Positions 8,914 through 17,440 of a DNA stretch of 58,155 nt are shown here, one piece after another. A model generated the notes under the pieces. The model did not search any database, had not been told where the DNA came from, and saw only the letters and a list, made by a program, of their open reading frames with translations. How positions within the stretch are numbered: the stretch's first letter is position 1; each line of letters opens with the position of its first letter. Source of the stretch: Lachnospiraceae bacterium (GTDB lineage Bacteria; Bacillota; Clostridia; Lachnospirales; Lachnospiraceae); NCBI GenBank assembly GCA_015057635.1, contig SVEB01000091.1, forward strand, positions 1 through 58,155, written 5' to 3'. A program made the position numbers and the translations under genes.

Positions 8914-10131
8914 TTACCATAGAGAAATCGGAAGATTTAAAATCTGTTCCAACAGATATAAGCCTCCTCTAAAACCCACAAATGGAATATACGGATAATA
9001 AATCCGATGCTCTAGATTCGGATTTGCGATCTGGATTGCCTTCTTGTCTTCTCTTGCCGTTAACGTCACAGCATCCGCAAACAGAATATCCCCCTCAAAC
9101 TGATCCACAATTTCAAGCCAGTCTTTTTCCGCAGTAAACGGAACTTCCTCAGTCGCATGTTTTGGATTGTTACATGCAAGAACTTCCACTGCTGCGATTC
9201 CTTCTTCCCGAAAGTAAGACGCGATTCCAGATACCGTATCATAGTGCCCGCTTAAAAGCACCCTCTTTTGATGCATCATGCGGCGCATGGCAGAATCACG
9301 CATTGCTTCCTCGATTCTTTTTGTTTCCTGCACGATAAATTCCGGATCATATGTCATGCCGGTCACATCTGCAATTTCCTGAATCCATGCCATGGTCTGT
9401 TTCTTTCCATATGGTTTCCGATATACATACGGAATGCCATATTTCTTTTTCATATATTCTGCCGCACGGATTCCTTCCTTACGGATGACTAAATTCACCT
9501 TAGCGTGCTTCATTCTTGCAATTCCATCAATCGTGCAAGCAGAAGTAAAGATGCATCCCGCTTTCATCCCGAATGCGCCCTCTATCGTACGGATTAATTC
9601 CATCGCATCCGCCTCATAGTTATAATCATCCGCACAGCTGCCAATCAGGTTAAAGAAGTCTCCTTCCTCTTTGTCTGCTTCTAATTCCATACCGTGTTTT
9701 GCAAGCAGATATAAAGTTTCCTCAATTCCTTTTGAGAAATAATCATGAAGCCCGCCGCTTGTCAGAGGAATAAGTACCGTTTCTTCATAATCCGGCTGCA
9801 TCATAAGAAGGATAGATGCAATATCTGTTCCGATCACGGAGCTGATGGAGGAAGCGGAAACAAATAATAACTTTGGCTTATGTGTGCGTACCACCTCGTC
9901 AATTGCATTTTCCAGTCTCTTCGTAATACCCAATGCAATATCACTGCCGTCGATGTCCGTTGTCACAAGAAGACTTCCCTTTCTTGCCTGAAGACTCCCA
10001 AATCCTTCAATGGAAAAATGAGTGGTCCCTGCCGGACCGTATTCTAAGATTGCGATCCCCTCTACCGGAAGAAGTGTCCATAGTTCTCCCATTCGTTCTG
10101 AAGGAATCGGAAAGTTCTGATATAATGCCAT
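8914..10131 (-). CDS. Nitrogenase component 1-like protein, beta-type subunit lacking N-terminal cysteines
   Basis: A 405-residue member of the nitrogenase component 1 / NifDKEN-BchNB superfamily (PF00148). It is the last gene of the operon, two bases after the alpha-type subunit whose end contains its ribosome binding site. The usual GPxGC motif reads YGPAGTT (residues 31-37), and the usual Cys before IG.D reads SASSISSVIGTD (92-103). There is no cysteine before residue 166. The subunit can therefore provide none of the classical cluster cysteines, somewhat as in BchB, which gives an Asp to the BchNB cluster. It probably pairs with the preceding protein and receives electrons from the NifH-like protein. 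Substrate unknown. Confidence 0.8.
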   Translation of the reverse strand: MALYQNFPIPSERMGELWTLLPVEGIAILEYGPAGTTHFSIEGFGSLQARKGSLLVTTDIDGSDIALGITKRLENAIDEVVRTHKPKLLFVSASSISSVIGTDIASILLMMQPDYEETVLIPLTSGGLHDYFSKGIEETLYLLAKHGMELEADKEEGDFFNLIGSCADDYNYEADAMELIRTIEGAFGMKAGCIFTSACTIDGIARMKHAKVNLVIRKEGIRAAEYMKKKYGIPYVYRKPYGKKQTMAWIQEIADVTGMTYDPEFIVQETKRIEEAMRDSAMRRMMHQKRVLLSGHYDTVSGIASYFREEGIAAVEVLACNNPKHATEEVPFTAEKDWLEIVDQFEGDILFADAVTLTAREDKKAIQIANPNLEHRIYYPYIPFVGFRGGLYLLEQILNLPISLW

Positions 10132-10133
10132 CG

Positions 10134-11456
10134 TTATTTTCCTCCCATCATTGCAGCCATCATTTCCATCATGGATTTTGCAGGCTTATTCTGCTGTTCT
10201 AATGTGTCTGCATAAGATTTAAGCACCTGAACCGGAAGTTCGTACCCGATTCCATTCACGCCATGAGCAGAGTTTAATAAGACGCCGTGCTTTCTTAGCC
10301 TTGCCGGATCCTCATGTCCTACATAGAAATCCGGTTTTAATGTCTTATATGCCTCTTCTAACGGTCCGATGTTCGCCATCTTAGTCACATATGGATCGCA
10401 CCCATACACTAAAATCTCTGCTATCTGCGCATCGTCCCCCTCATAAAGCTCACGAACGGATAAAAGCTTTGGCTCCATTCCGGCATGACATAAAAATCTG
10501 GTATAGCGAAATACGTTAAATAGGGTATTGCCGTACACAAAACTCTTGCCTTTCAGCACTTTCTTTAACTCTTCCACCTGATTCTTCGCTTCTTCCCTCT
10601 TCTTCTTTAATCCATCCCCAAATGGGATATTCAGCACTTCTGCAATCTTGTCATAGGAAGCAGTAATCTCATCGAATAAGAGCGGGCGGTCAAAACATAC
10701 ATACGGAACCTTAAACTCTTCTTCCATACGGATTGCTAATTTTAAAGCGGTAAAATCCATTACGATATTTAACGCTGCTGCCGGAGCGGTCACCACATCC
10801 TCTACACGGCCTCTGCTTGGCAGACTGATATGGACACTTACTTCATTTTCCTTAAGCCATGTAAATAATTCGGTGTGGTCTAGACTCTTTCCTCTCCAGC
10901 CTAAGATATTCACCGTCTTTTCTTTCTTCTCCTGCGCTTTCATAATACCGCCGAACGCTTCTAAAGTACGCATAATACCGGACATATGGGACGTCTGGTT
11001 GAAATGTTCGGTCTGAACCGGCATCAGTACCGCATTCACATCCTTCTGCACCTCTCTGCAGATCCCTGCAATATCTTCTCCGATCAGCTCTGGAATGCAG
11101 GTAGTGATCACTAGGATTCCATCCGGGTTCGTCTTATCCACTTCACGGATTGCTTCCTTTACGCCTTTAGCACATCCGAATACTACTTCATTTTCCTCTA
11201 ATACATAACTATATGTACGGTCCTTTTTAATGCCACCGTTTCGAAGAATGGAGAAATCCTTATTGTAATACGTACACTCTTCTGTTCCAATCACCAAGAC
11301 CGCAAGCCCTTCCATATGGGAAGCGATCATCGTCGCCCCAAAGAGCGGACAATGACTGCCCGGGTAAATAGCATGAGAACAGGACTTGATATCCTTATCC
11401 GACTTCACATCGGAAAGGCGATTTAACTTTTCTAATACTGGCTGTTCGTTTTTCAT
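10134..11456 (-). CDS. Nitrogenase component 1-like protein, alpha-type subunit with conserved cysteines
   Basis: A 440-residue member of the component 1 superfamily. Likely cluster ligands are Cys36 (SHCPLFGA), Cys61 (GTEECTYY) and Cys120 (ITTCIPELIGED), with extra cysteines at 26 and 95. This spacing is like the three-Cys pattern of BchN/NifE-type subunits. The C-terminal tail is Met-rich (MMEMMAAMMGGK). No NifB, NifEN or other cofactor genes are present, so a FeMo cofactor is very unlikely. Genes for an iron/siderophore-type ABC transporter are interleaved with it and the Fe protein in one Fur-box-controlled operon. This suggests reduction of an imported iron chelate, a tetrapyrrole or another metallophore (inference). 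Confidence 0.8.
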   Translation of the reverse strand: MKNEQPVLEKLNRLSDVKSDKDIKSCSHAIYPGSHCPLFGATMIASHMEGLAVLVIGTEECTYYNKDFSILRNGGIKKDRTYSYVLEENEVVFGCAKGVKEAIREVDKTNPDGILVITTCIPELIGEDIAGICREVQKDVNAVLMPVQTEHFNQTSHMSGIMRTLEAFGGIMKAQEKKEKTVNILGWRGKSLDHTELFTWLKENEVSVHISLPSRGRVEDVVTAPAAALNIVMDFTALKLAIRMEEEFKVPYVCFDRPLLFDEITASYDKIAEVLNIPFGDGLKKKREEAKNQVEELKKVLKGKSFVYGNTLFNVFRYTRFLCHAGMEPKLLSVRELYEGDDAQIAEILVYGCDPYVTKMANIGPLEEAYKTLKPDFYVGHEDPARLRKHGVLLNSAHGVNGIGYELPVQVLKSYADTLEQQNKPAKSMMEMMAAMMGGK

Positions 11457-11515
11457 AACTGCTCCTTTTTTATAATTTTCTGCCGTCTGAGCATAACTTA
11501 TTTTTGATTATGGGA

Positions 11516-12286
11516 TCAGCAGCAAGGCACCACAAGCGGACACCCTCCGTTCATATTCGGGAGAACGGATACCTCTAATGTATATACTTCTTTAATTAAT
11601 TCCTTTGTCAGCACGGCTTCCGGTGCCCCGGCCCCTATAAGCTTCCCCTGTTTCATTACGAATACCGTATCACTATAACGGATAGCCTGATTCAAGTCAT
11701 GAAGAACCATTACAATCGTCATTCCCAATTCCTTGTTTAACCGTTCCAATAAGTTCATAACCTCATACTGGTGGCTGATATCCAAATACGTGGTTGGTTC
11801 GTCTAGGAATAAGATTTTAGGCTGCTGCGCCAGACACATCGCAATCCAGGCACGCTGTCTTTCACCTCCGGACAGATCCGTGACCCTGCGTTCCTCATAG
11901 CCTTTTAACCTAGTTTCCGTTATGGCCCATTCCACCACTTTACGATCTTTTTCGCTAAGCGGTTCATACCAGCTGCGATGCGGAAGCCTTCCAAACTCCA
12001 CAAGACGCTTTACCGTCATATCCTCAGGTGAGGTGTTCACCTGTGCAAGCACGCTTAGCACCTGCGCAATCTCCTTATTGCTCATCCCGCCAATTGGCTT
12101 ATGCTGTAGCATGATTTCTCCTGCCTGGTGTTTTAGCAGGCGGCATACTGCCTTTAATACAGTAGACTTTCCGGATCCATTTGGCCCTAATATCGTCACC
12201 ATCTCCCCTTCCTTAATGGAAAGGCTGATATCGGGCACAATCACCTTCTCTTCATATCCGATTTTCACATGATTTACTGTTACCAT
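11516..12286 (-). CDS. FecE/FepC-type iron-chelate ABC transporter ATPase
   Basis: A 256-residue ATPase of the siderophore/cobalamin (FecE, FhuC, BtuD) class. Walker A is GPNGSGKST near residue 35, the signature is LSGGERQR, and Walker B is ILFLDEPTTYLDIS. The C-terminus ends NMNGGCPLVVPCC with three cysteines, which is unusual for the family. It follows the FecCD permease gene after a few bases and precedes the component 1-like pair, so uptake and reduction genes are interleaved. It would energise import of a chelate captured by the lipoprotein encoded first in the operon. Confidence 0.9.
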   Translation of the reverse strand: MVTVNHVKIGYEEKVIVPDISLSIKEGEMVTILGPNGSGKSTVLKAVCRLLKHQAGEIMLQHKPIGGMSNKEIAQVLSVLAQVNTSPEDMTVKRLVEFGRLPHRSWYEPLSEKDRKVVEWAITETRLKGYEERRVTDLSGGERQRAWIAMCLAQQPKILFLDEPTTYLDISHQYEVMNLLERLNKELGMTIVMVLHDLNQAIRYSDTVFVMKQGKLIGAGAPEAVLTKELIKEVYTLEVSVLPNMNGGCPLVVPCC

Positions 12287-12290
12287 AGTC

Positions 12291-13286
12291 TTATCCCCTG
12301 CTCTTTCTTAACTGATATAGGAAAAATGGTCCGCCTGCGATAGCCATCAGCGATCCAACCGGAAGTTCCACCGGCGAGAATACAGTTCTTGCAAGCGTAT
12401 CACAGATCAGCAGCACACAGCCGCCTAAAAGCATGGAACACGGAAGCAGCTTCCGATAATCACTTCCGACGATCATTCTTGTGATATGCGGCACCACCAG
12501 CCCCACAAACCCAATGATTCCCACAAAAGATACACTCATGCCCGCTAAAAATGCAGCACATAGTGATACCAATACCCTTACTCGCGTCACATTCACACCA
12601 AGACTTGTGGCATTGGCATCCCCGAGCTGCAGCGTATTACATCCTGACATGCAGAACAGGGATAGAATCAACCCTACCACCAGATAAGGAATCAGACTCT
12701 GAACCGTCGCCCATCCTTTTGATGCAAGGCTTCCGTTCAGCCATACTAATACACCCTGAATCTTGTCGGAGTTTAAGATGGATAAAATGGATACGATCGC
12801 GCCAAATACTGCATTTACGGCCACACCGGAGAGTACGATTCGTACCGGTGAAATTCCGCCCTTCCAGGAAAGCAGGTATACAAGCGCCACTGCAAACGAT
12901 GCCCCGATAAAAGAAAACAGCGGAATATAGGATGACATAGCCGGAAATAACAGCATCACGATAACCGCCACACAGCTCGCACCCGAACTGACACCGATGA
13001 TTCCGGGATCCGCAAGCGGATTCTTCATCACCGCCTGTAAAAGTGCCCCCGCACTGCCAAGAGACATGCCGACCATTACGGCAAGCACTGCTCTTGGTAG
13101 CCTCATATTCAATATGATGTTCTGACTTAGCTCATCCTGATTACGGAATAAAATTGACTTCACGACCACCCCAGGTGTAATGGATACGCTGCCGATTCCG
13201 ACTGCCGCCACAATTGCCGCAATTAAAACTGCCAGCAACATAAAGAACAGCAAAAATGCATTTTGCTCCTTGATTCTATTCTTCAT
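12291..13286 (-). CDS. FecCD/BtuC-type iron-chelate ABC transporter permease
   Basis: A 331-residue polytopic permease of the FecCD family. It shows the family's long run of hydrophobic helices and conserved stretches such as [17 protein letters not shown] [18 protein letters not shown] near residue 60, [11 protein letters not shown] near 100, and [12 protein letters not shown] near 265. The ATG overlaps the end of the NifH-like gene by 11 bases, implying translational coupling. Together with the ATPase and lipoprotein it makes a complete importer. Confidence 0.9.
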   Translation of the reverse strand: MKNRIKEQNAFLLFFMLLAVLIAAIVAAVGIGSVSITPGVVVKSILFRNQDELSQNIILNMRLPRAVLAVMVGMSLGSAGALLQAVMKNPLADPGIIGVSSGASCVAVIVMLLFPAMSSYIPLFSFIGASFAVALVYLLSWKGGISPVRIVLSGVAVNAVFGAIVSILSILNSDKIQGVLVWLNGSLASKGWATVQSLIPYLVVGLILSLFCMSGCNTLQLGDANATSLGVNVTRVRVLVSLCAAFLAGMSVSFVGIIGFVGLVVPHITRMIVGSDYRKLLPCSMLLGGCVLLICDTLARTVFSPVELPVGSLMAIAGGPFFLYQLRKSRG

Positions 13287-14043
13287 CTACAAAGACCTCT
13301 TCCCTTAAGATTTCTTCTGCAAGTCCCTTATAGTAAGCCGCCATTTCTGATTCCGGACTATGTTCAATTACCGTCTTTCCGTTATTCTCAGCTTGCTGTA
13401 CCGCCCCACTACGCGGAATCCGATAAATAATCTTTGTTCCGATCTCTTCTGCTGCCTTTTCCACTAACTGGTCTTCATTCTCAATATTCTTCGCATTTAA
13501 AATAAGTCCTCTAAGCTTCGCATATCCCATCTTGCCAAAGTTGCGGATCGCGCTTGCGATATTATTGGCAGCATAAAGAGACATCATCTCGCCGGATGTG
13601 ACAATACAGACTTCTTTTGCATATCCGCCACGGATTGGCATTGCAAAGCCGCCACATACTACATCTCCCAATACATCATAAAGAATAATGTCCGGCTTAT
13701 ATTCTTCATAAGCCCCTAACTCTTCTAACTTTTCAAATGCTGTGATAATCCCTCTTCCAGCACATCCGATTCCCGGTGTAGGACCTCCTGCCTCCACGCA
13801 GAGCACCCCTTTATCCCCTGTAAACACCAGATCCTTTAGTGTGGCGTCATCGCCTTTTTCCTTTAGCACATCCAGTACCGTTGGAATCTTCGTCCCCTGT
13901 GTCAGATTCTTTGTAGAGTCCGCCTTTGGGTCACATCCGATCTGCATTACCTTATATCCCATATCGGCCAAAGCCGCTGATAAATTGGAAACTGTCGTAG
14001 ACTTCCCGATTCCGCCTTTTCCGTAAATCGCAATTTTCCTCAT
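13276..14043 (-). CDS. NifH-like nitrogenase iron protein homologue
   Basis: A 255-residue Fe protein of the NifH/BchL/CfbC superfamily, a homodimeric ATPase that carries a [4Fe-4S] cluster and donates electrons to a component 1 partner. Walker A is GKGGIGKST (8-16) and the switch motif is CDPKADS (37-43). Both cluster cysteines are present: Cys94 in GIGCAGRG and Cys130 in [15 protein letters not shown]. All catalytic features look intact. It is the second gene of the operon, separated from the lipoprotein gene by about 400 bases that contain palindrome G, and overlaps the permease gene. Its embedding with Fec-type transport genes and only two component 1 subunits argues against nitrogen fixation. 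Confidence 0.9.
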   Translation of the reverse strand: MRKIAIYGKGGIGKSTTVSNLSAALADMGYKVMQIGCDPKADSTKNLTQGTKIPTVLDVLKEKGDDATLKDLVFTGDKGVLCVEAGGPTPGIGCAGRGIITAFEKLEELGAYEEYKPDIILYDVLGDVVCGGFAMPIRGGYAKEVCIVTSGEMMSLYAANNIASAIRNFGKMGYAKLRGLILNAKNIENEDQLVEKAAEEIGTKIIYRIPRSGAVQQAENNGKTVIEHSPESEMAAYYKGLAEEILREEVFVDEE

Positions 14044-14152
14044 ATTCTATCCTTCCTATCCGCTCTGTTTCACCAGCATTTAATAAACTTTCTCTTTTCG
14101 TAATCTGTCTCTTTCCCCAGATTACATCTTTTCTCTACTTCCGTCTCTCCAT

Positions 14153-14418
14153 AGATTTTGGGCATTCTGCCTGAATAAAGGGATTCCTGACAAAGGACCT
14201 GTCTTTGCGCCTATGAGAGTGTTCTAATTTTTCTTATATAGAATTTGGGGATGATAGGTGTCATAAGGGCACTGTCTTATAAGGCAAGATGAGTCTGCCC
14301 TTGTCGGACTTGCCATCATCCCCGAATTGCATATTAGAAAAATAGAATATTCGAATCGAAGCAAAAGCAGATCCCTTGTTAGAAATCCCTGGTTCATCAG
14401 CCTACAGACCCAAAATCT
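14153..14418. repeat. Large intergenic palindrome, copy G (different core)
   Basis: AGATTTTGGG at 14153-14162 pairs with CCCAAAATCT at 14409-14418. The arms can be aligned in reverse complement through to GGGGATGAT at about 14246 with ATCATCCCC near 14314-14322, with several mismatches in the outer half. The inside holds an AAGGGCA...TGCCCTT stem but not the CAGACAG/CTGTCTG core of copies A-F. It lies 30 bases after the lipoprotein stop, inside the operon and before the NifH-like gene, and could act as a partial terminator or processing site. It occupies most of this 405-base gap. Confidence 0.75.
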
Positions 14419-14448
14419 CCTTCGTGAAAGAAGAATTGAACTCTCTGA

Positions 14449-15489
14449 CTATTGATATAAGATTTCTGCTAACGCACTTAAGGAGTCGATAGCATGAATG
14501 CCGCCATTTGTACCGAATAAACTGCTGTCAAGATATACGATATTGCCCTCTTTGATTGCAGTCACACCGGACCATGCCTCATTCTTTGTGAATTTCTCTT
14601 CGAATAATGCTTGCATCTCCTCAGATCCATGTCCTAAGCAAAGGATATAATCTGGATTTGCCGCAATCGCGTTTTCCTCGCTTAATGGAAGGAAGCCGCC
14701 CTTTGCAGTCGCATCGTCGATCCCCATTGCGCCTGTGATATTCACTGCACCTAATTTTTTTGCCAGATCACCAAGGAACGTATACTCGCTTCCAATCATA
14801 TAAGACTGTGTGCTTCCGAATAGAATCATTACACTTGGCGCTTCCCTGCCTTCTGCCATAGCTAATGCTTCTGCGGTTCTGGTGTTATAATCTGTGATGA
14901 TTTCCTTTACTACATCTTCTTTTCCAAATGCAACACCAAGAACTTCTACTACATGAAGAACATTGTCATATAAATTGCAGTTTACAAAGTAGGCTGGTAT
15001 ATTCTGTTCTGTGATAACATCATTAGCCGAATCTTTAAACATTGCTTCGAATAAAACTAAATCTGCATCCACCGCTACAATCTGTTCATAGTTTGGTGTA
15101 TGTGCGGTTCCTAATGTAGGAAGTGTGCTTAACTCTTCAATTTCCTTTGCGATTGTATCTGGAATCGCTGCGATTGGAAGACCTAACTTATACGCAAGTC
15201 TGGAAGCAGATAAGGATGTAATCGCAACGCTTTTTGGCTGCTCTTCTAATCCAAGTTCTGCAAGCGCCTCTTCTAATGGCATAAGTTCAAGATTCACTGT
15301 CTTGTTTTCGGCCGTCTCATTCTGTTCACTGCTTCCTTCCATTTCAGTGGATACCGATTCTGCCTCTCCATTTTTCTTGCTTGCAGACGCAGTTGCATCT
15401 GTTTCTGCTGTCTGTTTCTTGGCTGAGCATGCTGTCATGCTGAACACAAGCATCACTGCCATCATTACACTTAAAATTCTTTTCATCAT
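14449..15489 (-). CDS. Fec-type iron-chelate substrate-binding lipoprotein
   Basis: A 346-residue periplasmic-binding-type lipoprotein, first gene of the nitrogenase-like/Fec operon. A signal peptide of about 20 residues ends in a lipobox with Cys21 (FSMTAC). An acidic, Ser/Asn-rich linker follows, then a two-lobe metal-chelate binding fold joined by a helix (family PF01497). Motifs include LPTLGTAHTPNYEQIVAVDADLVL-type sequence (APNYE/I...DLVL) and KEGNIVYLDSSLFG near the C-terminus. Two Met codons follow AGGAGG; the first is used. Two Fur boxes cover the promoter, so expression under iron limitation is expected. Confidence 0.88.
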   Translation of the reverse strand: MMKRILSVMMAVMLVFSMTACSAKKQTAETDATASASKKNGEAESVSTEMEGSSEQNETAENKTVNLELMPLEEALAELGLEEQPKSVAITSLSASRLAYKLGLPIAAIPDTIAKEIEELSTLPTLGTAHTPNYEQIVAVDADLVLFEAMFKDSANDVITEQNIPAYFVNCNLYDNVLHVVEVLGVAFGKEDVVKEIITDYNTRTAEALAMAEGREAPSVMILFGSTQSYMIGSEYTFLGDLAKKLGAVNITGAMGIDDATAKGGFLPLSEENAIAANPDYILCLGHGSEEMQALFEEKFTKNEAWSGVTAIKEGNIVYLDSSLFGTNGGIHAIDSLSALAEILYQ

Positions 15490-15582
15490 AATTTCCTCCT
15501 AATATTGGATTTCTCTATATTTGTCCGCCCCGCATAGTGGCCATCTATACTGGCGTCATAGATATCAAAACTTACCTTTGAT

Positions 15583-15636
15583 ATGCTATCAATTTTGAGA
15601 ATGATTGTCAATATCATTACGTGATAATAATTCTCA
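15583..15636 (-). promoter_or_regulatory. Promoter with two Fur boxes for the nitrogenase-like/Fec operon
   Basis: On the minus strand TTGACA (15611-15606) and TAGCAT (15588-15583) are 17 bases apart. TGAGAATGATTGTCA at 15596-15610 matches the 7-1-7 Fur box TGATAATNATTATCA at 12 of 14 defined positions and overlaps the -35 and spacer. TGATAATAATTCTCA at 15622-15636 matches 13 of 14 and lies just upstream. The arrangement predicts repression by iron-loaded Fur. The stretch 15638-15783 further upstream shows nothing else recognisable. Confidence 0.8.
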
Positions 15637-15783
15637 CCTAAAAAAATCAATACTATATCGAGTACCCTATGCTTAAAAATAGAGGATTTAAGCCAAATTC
15701 AGTCTCTTTATCCCCGTGTGGACTCACCTCTGAATGAGTGAATCCTAAAGGATAAAACAAGCAGCAGTCGTACTAAGAACATA

Positions 15784-15937
15784 AGGGGACTGTGACTCAT
15801 GTTTTCCAGTTATCCAACTCATGACAAACAAAAAAGACTGATTGTTTATGAGACAGTATTTTCCTGCCTGATAAACAATCAGCCTTTTTGTCCGCTCATG
15901 CGTCTGAATATCGGGATACCTAACTTTCCAGTCCCCT
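15784..15937 (-). repeat. Palindromic intergenic element, copy C (degenerate arms)
   Basis: AGGGGACT/AGTCCCCT at the tips and the shared core in minus orientation identify this copy: GCATGAGCGGACAAAA, inner stem GGCTGATTGTTTAT, CAGGCAGGAA...CTGTCT, complementary inner stem, TTTTTTGTTTGTCATGAG. The inner stem pairs almost perfectly while the outer arms have decayed. It starts 41 bases past the stop of the GltD-like gene, in the same orientation as that gene. Confidence 0.8.
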
Positions 15938-15977
15938 CATGCTCTTGATGCGGCTGCCGCCTGCTTCACACCTACGG

Positions 15978-17216
15978 CTATTTATTCTCATCCATGTATT
16001 TCATGATTTCTTTTGCTACTACTTTTGCATGAGCTGCTGCTTCTACAACTGTCTTAGCACCGGTAACAACGTCACCAGAAGCAAATACACCCTTCTTCGT
16101 TGTATTTCCGGCATCATCTGTTACAAGAAGGCCCCATTTGTTCGTATCCAGACCGGTTGTAGTGGATACGATATTATTACGTGGGTTCTGGCTTACTGCG
16201 ATGATAGTTGTATCACATGCAAAGAAATCTTCCGTTCCTTCTAATGTCTTTGTATATATCTTTCCGTCTTCATCTGTCTCGTTCTGTGTCTTAATGTACT
16301 TAACGCCCTTCTTGGTGATTTCAAGAGGTGCCTTAAATAACTCAAACTGAACGCCGTCTTCTTTTGCTTCTTCTAACTCTGCCTTTGTACAAGTCATGTT
16401 TTCAAAGCCCTTGCGGTACATAACGAATACTTCTTTCGCACCATTTCTCTTTGCAGTACGGGAAGCATCCATCGCTACGTTTCCGGCACCGATGATTACG
16501 ACTCTGTCTCCTAAGTCTTCATATGCCTGTGGTGCTTTTAAGTAATCAATCGCATAGTGAACATTTCCAAGCGTCTCACCCTTAATGTTAAGTGGCTTTG
16601 GATTCCATACGCCGGTACCGATAAAGATTGCCTTATAGCCATCTTCAAACATCTTGTCCAGTGTGATAACTGGTCCGATTAATGTGTTTGGACGGAACTT
16701 TACACCTAATTCGCGTAATCTGTCCTTATACAGGTCGATTAATTCATTTGGAAGGCGGTATTCCGGAATTCCATAACGCATAATTCCGCCTACATTTTCG
16801 TGCGCATCAAAGATTGTGATGTCATAGCCTTCTTTTGCCAGAATAAAGGCAAGTGTGATACCTGCTGGGCCGGCTCCGATGATCGCAACGCTTTCATCTC
16901 TTTCCTTTGTTCTCTTAAATCTGACATTTTCTAAGTAATGACGGGATACTTCTGCTTCAATATCACAGAAGCTTACTGGCTCACCCTTAATTCCCATGAT
17001 ACAGTTTCCCTTACACTGGTCCTCGTGAGGACATACAATAGCACAGACTGCAGTCAGAGGATTGTTTTCGAATAACATCTCTCCAGCTTCCATGATTTTT
17101 CCTTCTTTATAAAGAGCGATTGCCTCTGGGATTGCAGTATCAATTGGGCAGAACTTGCGGCATCTTGGATTCTTACACTGCAGGCAGCGTTCTGCTTCCT
17201 CTAATAAATTCTTCAT
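15978..17216 (-). CDS. GltD/PreT-like NAD(P)-dependent Fe-S flavoprotein oxidoreductase
   Basis: A 412-residue protein of the glutamate synthase small subunit family. The N-terminal Fe-S domain has Cys11, 14, 19, 23 and Cys58, 62, 68, 72. The FAD site is GAGPAG (114-119) and a second nucleotide site GAGNVAMDAS is near 255. The start is the ATG at 17216 after GGAG; the open frame extends 63 codons upstream but that part is AT-rich and unlike the family. No large-subunit partner (GltB) or NfnA-type subunit is adjacent, so it may act alone or serve another enzyme; the electron acceptor is unknown. Confidence 0.85.
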   Translation of the reverse strand: MKNLLEEAERCLQCKNPRCRKFCPIDTAIPEAIALYKEGKIMEAGEMLFENNPLTAVCAIVCPHEDQCKGNCIMGIKGEPVSFCDIEAEVSRHYLENVRFKRTKERDESVAIIGAGPAGITLAFILAKEGYDITIFDAHENVGGIMRYGIPEYRLPNELIDLYKDRLRELGVKFRPNTLIGPVITLDKMFEDGYKAIFIGTGVWNPKPLNIKGETLGNVHYAIDYLKAPQAYEDLGDRVVIIGAGNVAMDASRTAKRNGAKEVFVMYRKGFENMTCTKAELEEAKEDGVQFELFKAPLEITKKGVKYIKTQNETDEDGKIYTKTLEGTEDFFACDTTIIAVSQNPRNNIVSTTTGLDTNKWGLLVTDDAGNTTKKGVFASGDVVTGAKTVVEAAAHAKVVAKEIMKYMDENK

Positions 17217-17259
17217 ACGTATCTTCTCCAAATCGTTATGCTTATTTTTCGTATCTCCT

Positions 17260-17289
17260 ATTATGACATATAACGCCACGATTATGCAA
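17260..17289 (-). promoter_or_regulatory. Probable promoter of the GltD-like gene
   Basis: On the minus strand TTGCAT (17289-17284) is followed after 18 bases by CATAAT (17265-17260), about 40 bases before the chosen ATG. This agrees with the downstream start rather than the longer open frame. Confidence 0.5.
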
Positions 17290-17440
17290 TATGAAATCTT
17301 ATATTCTTCTACTAATAATGGGGAAATATGTTTATTTTTTTGCTTTTTTCCAATACTATTGATGCTCCCTTTATTCATCTTAAAATAATGTTTCCGGACA
17401 GACAAAAGGGATAAAATAAACGCAAGAAAGGATGACGATT

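Noticed and set aside
8914..15489. A nitrogen fixation cluster (nifHDK)
   Set aside because: The component 1 subunits lack the P-cluster cysteines on one side, there are no nifB/E/N genes, and transport genes are interleaved. Similarity to NifH alone is not enough.
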